From a virus, in IMG/VR virus record IMGVR_UViG_3300034068_000720, positions 1 through 52,670 of that record: 52,670 nucleotides of DNA. One strand, written 5' to 3'. Below the pieces are notes generated by a model, which saw only the letters and a list, made by a program, of their open reading frames with translations, was not told the origin of the DNA and ran no database searches. Positions 1 through 7,601 of this stretch are shown here, piece after piece. Positions within the stretch are counted from its first letter, which is position 1. Each line of letters opens with the position of its first letter. Both the position numbers and the translations under genes were made by a program.

Positions 1-23
1 AAATTATATACAAAGGAAAAATT

Positions 24-923
24 ATGACAACAACAATCACAATCAAAGATCGAGCAGTCAATGCCACATACCAAAATGTTACAGGATTAACAGGCGGTAC
101 TGGCGATGGTGCTACATTTGATGTAACAAAAACCAATGGAGTTTACTCCGTTGTACTTGATAGCCTAGCCGCAAGCGCAGGTACAGGTTATGTGGCAGGC
201 GATACAATTACTCTTGCTGGCACAGCACTAGGTGGCACAGCGGCTAACAATTTGATTGTTACAGTGGCCACAGTTGGCACTGCTGGTAAGATTGCTACAT
301 TTGGTGTAGTAGGCACAGGTCGTGTAGGTGATGGCACAGTTGATGTTACAGTAGATGTCACAGGTACCGCAGGTGTTGACACTTACACAATGGGTGGTGC
401 AAGCACTGAATACACTGTTACTAAGACAGCTGGCAACATTGAATTAGACAGCACATTGGTCAGCAACATGGAATTTAATCTTGCCGACCACGAACGTGTG
501 GTGTTCACAGACAAAGCTGTTGCCTATGATGCCGCAGGCCGTGCAGGTGATGTATATGCATTGTTAGCTGCCGCACTTGGCACCGCAGATGTAACTAATG
601 CATACAAAGGCATTGGTATCAGTCTTGCTGATGCAGGTTGGACAAACAAAGAACTAGCAACAGCATTGCTAGCCACAGATGCTTACAAAACTGATGCAGG
701 CGGTGTTAGCAACGAAACATTTATTAAGCATGTCTACAAAAATGTATTTGGCTCTGATGCTACATTGACTCAAGTCACTGACTACACAGCTTGGATGACC
801 AATAGCAATTTGAGCCAAGCTGATGTCCTGGTTGCTGCCAGTGAGTTGACAGCTTTTGAAACCACAATTGGCCTGGTTGGACTAGCAACTACTGGTATCG
901 AGTACACACCAGTAACAGTTTAA
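24..923 (+). CDS. adhesin/structural-like protein with DUF4214-type C-terminus
   Basis: 299 aa, Gly/Thr/Ala-rich. The first ~150 residues carry repeated beta-type segments of the pattern G-T-G-Y-x-x-G-D-T-I-x-L-x-G-T, seen in phage tail/structural and bacterial surface proteins. The last ~110 residues (A-D-V-T-N-A-Y-K-G-I-G, then F-I-K-H-V-Y-K-N-V-F-G and A-S-E-L-T-A-F) resemble the DUF4214 region of RTX/S-layer-like proteins. There is no signal peptide. AAGGA lies 7 bases before the ATG, and a strong hairpin terminator follows. Likely a virion decoration or adhesion protein; the exact role is inferred. Confidence 0.6.
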   Translation: MTTTITIKDRAVNATYQNVTGLTGGTGDGATFDVTKTNGVYSVVLDSLAASAGTGYVAGDTITLAGTALGGTAANNLIVTVATVGTAGKIATFGVVGTGRVGDGTVDVTVDVTGTAGVDTYTMGGASTEYTVTKTAGNIELDSTLVSNMEFNLADHERVVFTDKAVAYDAAGRAGDVYALLAAALGTADVTNAYKGIGISLADAGWTNKELATALLATDAYKTDAGGVSNETFIKHVYKNVFGSDATLTQVTDYTAWMTNSNLSQADVLVAASELTAFETTIGLVGLATTGIEYTPVTV

Positions 924-939
924 TTTATTACACTGACTC

Positions 940-968
940 AAAAAGGTCCATAATGGACCTTTTCTTTT
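940..968 (+). terminator. rho-independent terminator
   Basis: AAAAGGTCCA and TGGACCTTTT form a near-perfect stem followed by a T-rich tract, 17 bases after the stop of the structural-like gene. Confidence 0.8.
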
Positions 969-1093
969 GGCAAAGTTATGGTGAATTACACAAACTTTGT
1001 AATGAAGATTCACTCGACATTTCATGTAGATCTTGTTACTATTGCTATACACAAGAACAATGTGTATTTTATAATTGATCCAAAGGAAAACAT

Positions 1094-1936
1094 GTGAAAA
1101 AACTTTTATTAGTAGCCGGTACAATATTACTTGGCATTTCGTCTGCTTGCCAGGCAAACTATTCTGCAGAAAACAAAATTATCAAGGTAGTCATTCCGCA
1201 ACAACCGTCAAGCGGCTTAGGCACGTTATATCAACATATAGAAGCTTATGCCAACAAACAAAATATAAAAATGATACCTGTGTACAAGCCAGGTGCACAA
1301 AGTAAGATAGGTATAGATTATGTCAGTAAAGAAAAGAATGATGGCAATACACTTTTATTTTCCACTGTCAGTGACTATGTTGGAGTAAATGCAGACTTTG
1401 AAGCAGTAGCACCTGTTACAAAAATTAACATGATTCTTGTGGCCAGTAAAAAAAGCAAAATTAAAACAGTCACAGACATTGTACAACAGGAACAAGCAAA
1501 TCCAGGAAAACTAACCTGGGCATACATGTCGTCAGCACAGGTTGTGTATATTGATAATTTTGCTAAAGTCAGTGGCATGGATGCAAACAAAATTTATAAG
1601 GTTCCGTTTGGCAACAATACTGGAGTAGGTGTGGTTAACGGAGACGCAGACCTAACAGTGCTATCACCATCTGTTGTAATTTCGCTTAAAGACCATTTGA
1701 CAGTGGTAGACATTGACGACGCAACAAAACAAAAATTGTCTGCAAAGGATAATGCCACAGGCTTATTCTTGCCCAAGAACTCAAGTAAAGATTCGGTTAA
1801 ATTTTGGAATAAATTTGTCAATGACCTGCTGAATGATGAAGACTTTAAACTGGCCTTGAAACCATTGAATACCAGGACCTTTACCAATGCAACATCTAGA
1901 GAACTAGAGAACATTGTCGATAATTGGAAACAGTGA
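1094..1936 (+). CDS. TctC/Bug-like periplasmic solute-binding protein
   Basis: 280 aa starting at GTG, with AAAGGA about 8 bases upstream. The N-terminus (M-K-K-L-L-L-V-A-G-T-I-L-L-G to A-C-Q-A) is a clear signal peptide. The mature part follows the Bug/TctC pattern: V-V-I-P near residue 32, K-P-G-A-Q-S-K-I-G about residue 60, N-D-G-N-T-L-L, then a second lobe with N-P-G-K-L-T-W-A-Y and a V-N-G-D-A-D segment. These proteins bind carboxylates or similar metabolites for tripartite transporters; this one is about 40 residues shorter than usual. No transporter membrane gene is adjacent. It overlaps the next gene by one base (TGATG), suggesting translational coupling with a regulator. Confidence 0.65.
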   Translation: MKKLLLVAGTILLGISSACQANYSAENKIIKVVIPQQPSSGLGTLYQHIEAYANKQNIKMIPVYKPGAQSKIGIDYVSKEKNDGNTLLFSTVSDYVGVNADFEAVAPVTKINMILVASKKSKIKTVTDIVQQEQANPGKLTWAYMSSAQVVYIDNFAKVSGMDANKIYKVPFGNNTGVGVVNGDADLTVLSPSVVISLKDHLTVVDIDDATKQKLSAKDNATGLFLPKNSSKDSVKFWNKFVNDLLNDEDFKLALKPLNTRTFTNATSRELENIVDNWKQ

Positions 1937-2655
1937 TGACACGTACAATATTAGTTACATCAAAATTTTTAAAGCCTATAGCAGGTCACCAAGTTAGTGC
2001 TCGACATAAACGAGCTGTCAAAGACTTTACGGCCAGGCATAATCCAAATGGCTATAGTGTAAGCTCAAGCATTGAAGGTTTACTGCTGAAATTAAACACC
2101 GTAAAAAGCTACGATGAAATCCCTGAAAAGATAGCTGTCTCCTATCCAGATTTAATCAGCAGAGGAATTGATCTCAAAGACACATTTGATGTAATCAGGT
2201 TAACTGCACGCCTGGCCGCAAATAAATTCAATGAAAAACCCCAAGAACTACTGGTTACTGGGCATGTGGGATATAGAAGCCTTGCAGTTGCAGACTGTAA
2301 AAAATTAATATCAGCAGGCTTTGTTGGATGCACACTTTCTCCATTGGTATATGGAATAGAAGCCGCAGAAGAAAGTGCGTATTGTAACAAAAAAGATCCT
2401 TACCATTGGAGTCCAATGGCCATCAAAGATAAAGCAATTATTGAAACGCATGAACCATTGGAAATAACACTGACATTCAGACAAGACCAGATTCTAAAAA
2501 TGATTTGTACACACGGCATGACAAACCATCAAATAGCCCGACGCTTGAACCTTAGTGAAAGTACAGTTAAGATGCACATTGGAGTCATACTGAAAAAATA
2601 CAACGCCCAACATCGTACTCAACTGGTTCTTTTGGACAAACAGCCTAGACTATAG
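1936..2655 (+). CDS. LuxR-type DNA-binding regulator
   Basis: 239 aa from the ATG that overlaps the stop of the solute-binding gene; a TTG 12 bases upstream would be in frame but is less likely. The C-terminal ~60 residues are a LuxR/GerE helix-turn-helix (L-T-F-R-Q-D-Q-I-L-K, then T-N-H-Q-I-A-R-R-L and S-E-S-T-V-K-M-H-I). The N-terminal ~170 residues could be a degenerate receiver or sensor domain (segment G-H-V-G-Y-R-S-L-A-V-A-D-C-K-K-L), but no clear phosphoacceptor Asp set is visible. Coupling to a binding protein suggests a sensor/regulator pair, which is inference. Confidence 0.65.
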   Translation: MTRTILVTSKFLKPIAGHQVSARHKRAVKDFTARHNPNGYSVSSSIEGLLLKLNTVKSYDEIPEKIAVSYPDLISRGIDLKDTFDVIRLTARLAANKFNEKPQELLVTGHVGYRSLAVADCKKLISAGFVGCTLSPLVYGIEAAEESAYCNKKDPYHWSPMAIKDKAIIETHEPLEITLTFRQDQILKMICTHGMTNHQIARRLNLSESTVKMHIGVILKKYNAQHRTQLVLLDKQPRL

Positions 2656-2709
2656 TACAGGTTGTTGTATTGTGCGTGGTTGTAACTAATTGTAACAACA
2701 AGGAATTAC

Positions 2710-2928
2710 ATGCAAAATACAAACAACCTACCTAGACTTACCAATAGGCAACAAGAGGTATTCAATTTGATTGCTAACCGAGGTATTAGCAACAAACAAA
2801 TTGCTCGAACACTAGGCATCAGTGAAAGCACAGTTAAGATACACGTAAGTGCTGTTATGCGTAATCTTTGTGTTAGGAATAGAACACAGTTGGCTCTAAT
2901 GAAATCAATTGTGAGTATTACAGATTAA
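2710..2928 (+). CDS. stand-alone LuxR-type HTH protein
   Basis: 72 aa made almost entirely of a LuxR/GerE helix-turn-helix: L-T-N-R-Q-Q-E-V-F-N-L-I, then S-N-K-Q-I-A-R-T-L-G-I-S-E-S-T-V-K-I-H-V. AAGGAA lies 6 bases before the ATG. It resembles the HTH of the preceding gene, so the two are probably duplicates, one without the N-terminal domain; a single-domain form could compete for the same operator (inference). Its 3' end overlaps the convergent oxygenase gene by 24 bases. Confidence 0.7.
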   Translation: MQNTNNLPRLTNRQQEVFNLIANRGISNKQIARTLGISESTVKIHVSAVMRNLCVRNRTQLALMKSIVSITD

Positions 2929-3495
2929 ACTTTTTAGTTTAACTGCACATTCTTCAAATGTAGGATTGCCTTTGAATCTTAAACTTAGGCACCATCTGGC
3001 TTTTTCATCGGTGTTTTCAACACTATGAATTACACTTGTCCTGACTAAAGTAGGTTTAGTAATCATAAATTTGTCTAGGACGGTAAAATCATTCGTATTG
3101 TGAAATTTATTATTGTTTCTTGTACCATAGTGTATACCATTTAATTTGGCTTTTTCAAACGTTGGTAAGACTTGAGGTAATGTTGTTGAAAACCAATACA
3201 TCAGCGATTCTGTATTGTCCAGGTTGATATTAACTGCACAATTCCAGGAGTCCCATGTATTTGTACTGCTATTATGAATTACATCATGATGAACTGCTCC
3301 TGTTAAGCCAGGCGACTTGTGGAATATTTCTACGTCATGCAATTCCAAATCTAATTTAGAAAAAAGTTCAGTTATTTCTGAATGTATGAATTTTGATGGT
3401 ACGTGCCAATACTTTGGATACAGACTATCTATGGCCGGGCGCACATAATCGTCTGTTAGAATTTTTTCTTGCAAATCAAGTTCTAGATAATACAT
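2905..3495 (-). CDS. 2OG-Fe(II) oxygenase-like (cupin fold) protein
   Basis: 196 aa. Shows the phage-type double-stranded beta-helix pattern: a metal H-x-D candidate in A-V-H-H-D-V (about residue 93), a strand W-N-C-A-V-N-I-N-L followed by M-Y-W-F, and a distal His in R-T-S-V-I-H-S-V-E-N with W-C-L-S-L-R-F after it. This matches the core of Fe(II)/2-oxoglutarate oxygenases; the substrate cannot be told. It is the last gene of the leftward operon and begins 5 bases after the stop of the preceding one. Confidence 0.6.
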   Translation of the reverse strand: MYYLELDLQEKILTDDYVRPAIDSLYPKYWHVPSKFIHSEITELFSKLDLELHDVEIFHKSPGLTGAVHHDVIHNSSTNTWDSWNCAVNINLDNTESLMYWFSTTLPQVLPTFEKAKLNGIHYGTRNNNKFHNTNDFTVLDKFMITKPTLVRTSVIHSVENTDEKARWCLSLRFKGNPTFEECAVKLKSLICNTHN

Positions 3496-3500
3496 ATAAT

Positions 3501-4235
3501 TTAAAGATTAAAGTACTCAGCAATACCTGCTCGTTCGGCCCACTCTTTATTGAATTTTCCGTCGATTCGTAAACTCCATGCCGCACATTGCGGATGGCCT
3601 TCACTTGCATGGATATTGTGAGTATTGAACACACATGCTCTGCTGGTAGAATGGTGTGTTTCACCAGTTTCATGATCCTTAATAACCAATCTCTTGGGTA
3701 CAACGCCTGTTAGCCAAATAAATGGGTCCATTGTATTTTTCTTAGACAAATCATTCTCGGGGTAGTCACAATGAAGAGCTGTCCGCTGTCCAGGCTCGCT
3801 GATCCAAAAAATTACTCTGCCGTACTCAGTAAAGCAATTCTGTGCATCTATCCAATCAAATAAAAATTTAAATTGATCATCAAATCCATATTTTATTGCA
3901 TTACTTTTCAGATGCTTTTCATGATACTTTGCTGGATATCCTTTATTACCTCGTAAGATAAAACCATTTCCAAGTGTAACTGCTCCAGATAATTTAGCAT
4001 AATGCAAGGCTTCTACACGAGTTAACTCGGGCATTTCTGCCAGAATACGATCACGCTCATTATATACACTCACTGTAGATTGATCATAAAGTGTATTTTG
4101 GCTAGTACCAGAAGGACTAAAATGTGCATGATTCTTAGCCAAACCAAACGCAATTTTATCGTTCATCTCGTCGAATGCTTTCATGTCTAGATAGTTTTCT
4201 AGATTACAAAATATTTGATTATTAATTAGATGCAT
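3501..4235 (-). CDS. 2OG-Fe(II) oxygenase-like protein, paralog of 40113-40907
   Basis: 244 aa. Metal motif A-L-H-C-D-Y near residue 153, distal His in N-T-H-N-I-H-A-S-E-G, then S-L-R-I-D-G-K-F. The blocks F-L-F-D-W-I, G-R-V-I-F-W-I, P-F-I-W-L and S-L-R-I-D-G-K-F recur in the same order in the protein at 40113-40907, so they are paralogs. AAGGAA precedes the ATG, and a late-type octamer GTTAAATA lies upstream (4257-4264). Confidence 0.65.
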   Translation of the reverse strand: MHLINNQIFCNLENYLDMKAFDEMNDKIAFGLAKNHAHFSPSGTSQNTLYDQSTVSVYNERDRILAEMPELTRVEALHYAKLSGAVTLGNGFILRGNKGYPAKYHEKHLKSNAIKYGFDDQFKFLFDWIDAQNCFTEYGRVIFWISEPGQRTALHCDYPENDLSKKNTMDPFIWLTGVVPKRLVIKDHETGETHHSTSRACVFNTHNIHASEGHPQCAAWSLRIDGKFNKEWAERAGIAEYFNL

Positions 4236-4256
4236 ATTATTTTTCCTTGGGCATTG

Positions 4257-4264
4257 TATTTAAC
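4257..4264 (-). promoter_or_regulatory. late-type octamer GTTAAATA
   Basis: Read on the minus strand, six of eight match TATAAATA. Placed to give a short leader carrying AAGGAA before the start at 4235. Confidence 0.35.
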
Positions 4265-4274
4265 TTTATACTGT

Positions 4275-4934
4275 TCATTGGGCAGTCTCACCTGAAAACA
4301 GCAGGTTATTGTTTTTAAAAACGTCTCTCCAATATCCCGACGTTGGAACCAAAGCCCAAAGTTTGGTATTTTCAAAAACTATCAATGTTCGTTTACCTCT
4401 GAATTGATTCACTGCCTGGGAGACACCTGGGAAAATAGATAAAAAGTCATCCCCAATCAACAGATCAGTGTCGGTCATAAACTTCTTAATGTCATTTCTA
4501 ACATCTTCGTAATAGTGAGAGGCATCAATGAATGTTAAATTATATTTTTTGTCTCTGACAAAGTCTCTGCTAGCAACCGGATGTACATCTAAATCGTTAT
4601 AGATATCATCTCCTACGCAAAATTTGAATGCCTTTTGCCATCCACTAAAAATTGCAATATGCTTTGCTCTTTCGTATAGATCGGGATCTCCCATTTCAAA
4701 ATTTACTTGCCTAAATGTTTTTTCAATTAAAGTAGGATCAAGGAATCCTCTAAAATTATCCACCACTGTCATTTTCACTGAGGGCAATTTTCCATTGTAC
4801 AAGGCAGCAGTTGAACTGCCCAAGAAGCAACCAACTTCTAATATAGATCCATTCTCAGGCACCGCTTGTGCTATCTTTGACAGTAGTGTCAGTTCCTCTA
4901 ACTTCATCCATCCGGGAATACTTGTGTTAATCAT
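4275..4934 (-). CDS. class I SAM-dependent methyltransferase (Methyltransf_24-like)
   Basis: 219 aa. Glycine-rich SAM motif I (I-L-E-V-G-C-F-L-G-S-S-T, residues ~31-42), motif II acidic D in V-V-D-N-F-R-G, and F-I-D-A-S-H-Y-Y-E-D-V followed by L-I-G-D-D-F, the pattern of Methyltransf_24 proteins that often modify sugars or natural products. The start overlaps the stop of the upstream gene by 4 bases (ATGA), placing it firmly in the leftward operon. The substrate is unknown. Confidence 0.75.
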   Translation of the reverse strand: MINTSIPGWMKLEELTLLSKIAQAVPENGSILEVGCFLGSSTAALYNGKLPSVKMTVVDNFRGFLDPTLIEKTFRQVNFEMGDPDLYERAKHIAIFSGWQKAFKFCVGDDIYNDLDVHPVASRDFVRDKKYNLTFIDASHYYEDVRNDIKKFMTDTDLLIGDDFLSIFPGVSQAVNQFRGKRTLIVFENTKLWALVPTSGYWRDVFKNNNLLFSGETAQ

Positions 4935-5488
4935 GTTGGTTTATAAGTGTTATCTACTATGCTCATCATTATGTGTATTCTTGGTTCTTGCCCACTGTTT
5001 ACAAATTTATGACAATTCTTTGCATCTACCCAATATATATCTCCATTGGCCTCAATGGTGTCGAGGCCGGTGGGCATTGATATAATAGGTATATGAATTC
5101 TGGCATACTTATCAGCGTTTGTAGGGTATAGTCCAGTGTCTCTCATCCGCATAATTCTTGCCCTGCAAACTGGAGTTGGCATGCTCATAATCAACTCTTC
5201 AAATATGGAATTTTTAAATCTGGGAAGTATAGTGCTATAGTCAGTCTCCAGCATGCCTGGTTTCGAAAAGCCAACAGAGTCCCATATATTATTTCTCCAC
5301 GGATCAATCTGCAAAGGAATTTGAGATTGATAGTGTTTATGTGTTCGTTCTATTTCTAAGACATATTCAAGAGTTGCAGATTTTAGCTCTTCAAATTTTT
5401 CAAATTGGGCTATAACTGCAACGGATCTGGTTATTCCACTCATGCTAGCCATGTTGAGCACTTTCATATTCAAGTCGCTTTTTTTCAA
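4931..5488 (-). CDS. aspartyl/asparaginyl beta-hydroxylase-like protein, altered metal site
   Basis: Up to 185 aa. The segment A-R-I-M-R-M-R-D-T-G-L-Y followed by A-R-I-H-I-P-I, then N-C-H-K-F-V-N-S-G and P-R-I-H-I-M, is the signature of the Asp/Asn beta-hydroxylase (AspH/LpxO-like) cupin family. The usual first metal motif H-x-D appears as N-A-D (in P-T-N-A-D-K), so one metal-binding His is missing. The start is uncertain: ATGs at 5467, 5452 and 5443 are in frame, and the longest version overlaps the upstream sulfotransferase by 44 bases. Confidence 0.55.
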   Translation of the reverse strand: MKKSDLNMKVLNMASMSGITRSVAVIAQFEKFEELKSATLEYVLEIERTHKHYQSQIPLQIDPWRNNIWDSVGFSKPGMLETDYSTILPRFKNSIFEELIMSMPTPVCRARIMRMRDTGLYPTNADKYARIHIPIISMPTGLDTIEANGDIYWVDAKNCHKFVNSGQEPRIHIMMSIVDNTYKPT

Positions 5489-6146
5489 AGCCGTTAAACC
5501 AATTCTTAACGTGAGCCAAATTGACCACCAATGATTCTAAATCCGCATGTTCGTCCTTTGATTTGACTTTGTATCTAGCCCCAATTTCTTTTGCTTTGCC
5601 AGAAACAAGATCATCAAAGTCAATTAGTGTTGCTGATTTATTTGCTATTAGCCAGTCCTGCAGATGACATGCAGAATGATAATTCCAATACATTTTCCTA
5701 AATGTTCCTTGTTGGAATGTTGTGGCCTTGCTTTGAGTTAGGCCGTCAAAATTTGAGTTTGTTGATGTTATATAAAAACTTAAAATCTGTTCCCATGCAT
5801 TTCTACGTACACAAACCCAATGGAAGTCTTTAAATTCTTCAACCAAGAAAGGAAACTCTAATAAAGTTTCTGGCCAAATTGTAATTACACTTTTATCAAA
5901 TTTTTTGTACTGCTTCAATCTGGTGTAATGTGTCATTGAATTTTTAAACTCACGTTCAGAATCTGACAGTATGTATTCAAGGTACTCATCCCTTCTAATG
6001 GCTTTATCATCTTCGATATATGTAGTGCGAGGAGAAAACCATTCACCATGTGCATGGTAGCCAGCATCTTCTACTATTTTTGATAATAGTTTCGTTCCAG
6101 ATCTAGGAGGAGAAAAGATTACAATGTTGTTATGATCTAGTAGCAT
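5445..6146 (-). CDS. sulfotransferase-like protein
   Basis: 233 aa from the ATG that overlaps the preceding stop by one base (TAATG on the minus strand). The PAPS-binding P-loop equivalent is I-V-I-F-S-P-P-R-S-G-T-K-L-L at the N-terminus, and a later W-V-C-V-R-R-N-A-W-E-Q-I segment matches the 3'-phosphate-binding region of Stf0-type sulfotransferases. An upstream in-frame extension exists but runs into the PP-loop gene and is rejected. With the neighbouring methyltransferase and PP-loop ATPase it suggests a small-molecule or glycan modification pathway. Confidence 0.7.
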   Translation of the reverse strand: MLLDHNNIVIFSPPRSGTKLLSKIVEDAGYHAHGEWFSPRTTYIEDDKAIRRDEYLEYILSDSEREFKNSMTHYTRLKQYKKFDKSVITIWPETLLEFPFLVEEFKDFHWVCVRRNAWEQILSFYITSTNSNFDGLTQSKATTFQQGTFRKMYWNYHSACHLQDWLIANKSATLIDFDDLVSGKAKEIGARYKVKSKDEHADLESLVVNLAHVKNWFNGFEKKRLEYESAQHG

Positions 6147-7063
6147 TAAAAATTCCAGTCTTTGAATTCTTTTATGTTTCCGGAACAAGATTCTAAATGC
6201 TTGACCAGTTCGTTGTAGTTTACACTGACACTGGTTTCTACAGGATAGTTCCAATGTGGGACTGTCCATTCAGGATAATTTTCGTAACCTGTTTTTTTGG
6301 TGGGCCATAGTATGTCTTTTCTAAAATACTGTCCTTTAACCAGTCCTTTGAGGTAATAATTGAATCTACTCAGTGGAGCCATCTTCATAGTCTTAGAAGA
6401 AACTAAGTCGTTGTTATTATAATACTCAGATACATCTCCCCAGGTTTTAATTAGGTCATCACAGTAGTATGCTGCCAAGCTTTCTGCACTGTATGGGAAA
6501 TCTAATATTGTTCTATGCTTGCCAATCAGATCAAACCTTAATAGTAAACTTTCGTAATAGTTGTGATAAATGTGAATGCCCTTGTTAGAGTTCCCTATTA
6601 GTGCAGGTTCGTTTGCCCCACTCATGATCATTGGAAATTTCTCTGGCAATTGTTTGCTGGCCCATTCAAATGGATGATGCAACAGCGAGATAGATTTTTC
6701 TACTTCTTTACGTTTCAACCATGCTTCTTTGTGCTGTTCTAAATTGAGTTCTAGTATCTTAATGCTTATGCCATAGAATTTCGCTGACTCTTTTACCACG
6801 TTGTATTCAAAGTCATTGCGTCCTTTGACATGTATAAAGAAAGGCTCAAAATCTGCCTTCATATCTAAAAAGCATCTGAGAATAACCTGACTGTCAACAC
6901 CTGAACTAAACGCTACATAGACCCGCCCATGTTCAGCGTTGATGCGTTTTACATCATTGTTTAATTCTTCTCTAAGATTGCCAAATGCTCTGGATGGGCT
7001 TTCGTATTTTACAATAAATTTACCGTCAATGAGGTCGTAAGTGATTGGATTATTTGTTGTCAT
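6146..7063 (-). CDS. PP-loop ATPase (asparagine synthase C-domain-like)
   Basis: 305 aa. ATP pyrophosphatase motif V-A-F-S-S-G-V-D-S-Q-V-I-L-R near residue 50 (S-x-G-x-D-S), followed by an alpha/beta fold typical of N-type ATP pyrophosphatases (asparagine synthase, QueC, TilS-like). No glutaminase domain is present. Such enzymes adenylate a carboxyl or carbonyl and add nitrogen or sulfur. The start overlaps the acetyltransferase gene by 14 bases. A second PP-loop ATPase is encoded divergently at 7602-8813. Confidence 0.65.
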   Translation of the reverse strand: MTTNNPITYDLIDGKFIVKYESPSRAFGNLREELNNDVKRINAEHGRVYVAFSSGVDSQVILRCFLDMKADFEPFFIHVKGRNDFEYNVVKESAKFYGISIKILELNLEQHKEAWLKRKEVEKSISLLHHPFEWASKQLPEKFPMIMSGANEPALIGNSNKGIHIYHNYYESLLLRFDLIGKHRTILDFPYSAESLAAYYCDDLIKTWGDVSEYYNNNDLVSSKTMKMAPLSRFNYYLKGLVKGQYFRKDILWPTKKTGYENYPEWTVPHWNYPVETSVSVNYNELVKHLESCSGNIKEFKDWNF

Positions 7064-7508
7064 ATCTTTTTATCATTTTTACAATTTCTGTTTCATACCC
7101 TGCTTGACGAGCTGCCACCATCATGGCCGTATTGCCAACATGTATAAATGTAATAGACTTTTTACAATTGCCGTTTTTAACACGACTGTCGTAATATTTA
7201 ACTATCAACTTCAACAATCCTCTACGCCTGTAGTTTTTGTCTATAGCTGTTAAAATTATTCTAGTGCTGTGTTGTTCCCATACCCAGACCCTAAGTCCGA
7301 CAATTTCATCATTGTATGTCAGATATATCACCCGACATGATTTTATACTGGGGATAAAATTTGAAGTGGCAAAACCTGCTTCAAGCAATTCTCCCCACTG
7401 TCTGGCAAAAAAAGCAGTTACTTTTGCTGGCATGTTTTCATGATTGCAAAAGTTAATTTTTATCTCATTGCCTAGTTTGTCTACTTCGGTGCCAATTAAT
7501 TGTGTCAT
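7050..7508 (-). CDS. GNAT-family N-acetyltransferase
   Basis: 152 aa. The acetyl-CoA-binding motif A is I-D-K-N-Y-R-R-R-G-L-L-K-L-I-V (about residues 90-104, R/Q-x-x-G-x-x pattern), with a C-terminal A-A-R-Q-A-G-Y motif B. The start at 7508 is chosen over 7514 because AATAAGTA (7514-7521) sits exactly five bases upstream, the arrangement seen at other genes here; there is no Shine-Dalgarno. First gene of the leftward operon. Confidence 0.65.
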   Translation of the reverse strand: MTQLIGTEVDKLGNEIKINFCNHENMPAKVTAFFARQWGELLEAGFATSNFIPSIKSCRVIYLTYNDEIVGLRVWVWEQHSTRIILTAIDKNYRRRGLLKLIVKYYDSRVKNGNCKKSITFIHVGNTAMMVAARQAGYETEIVKMIKRYDNK

Positions 7509-7513
7509 GTACA

Positions 7514-7521
7514 TACTTATT
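7514..7521 (-). promoter_or_regulatory. late-type octamer AATAAGTA
   Basis: Six of eight match to TATAAATA, five bases before the ATG at 7508 (minus strand); predicts a leaderless transcript for the leftward operon. Confidence 0.45.
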
Positions 7522-7588
7522 GACTCATTGACTGCCTAAACTAACCAATTTGGCGTTTCTTATGGCAAATCAACCAAGTATATGGCAT

Positions 7589-7596
7589 TATAAGTA
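7589..7596 (+). promoter_or_regulatory. late-type octamer TATAAGTA
   Basis: Seven of eight match to the T4 late octamer, exactly five bases before the ATG at 7602. No Shine-Dalgarno lies between, so the mRNA should start at the ATG. Confidence 0.55.
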
Positions 7597-7601
7597 GTGG
7601 T

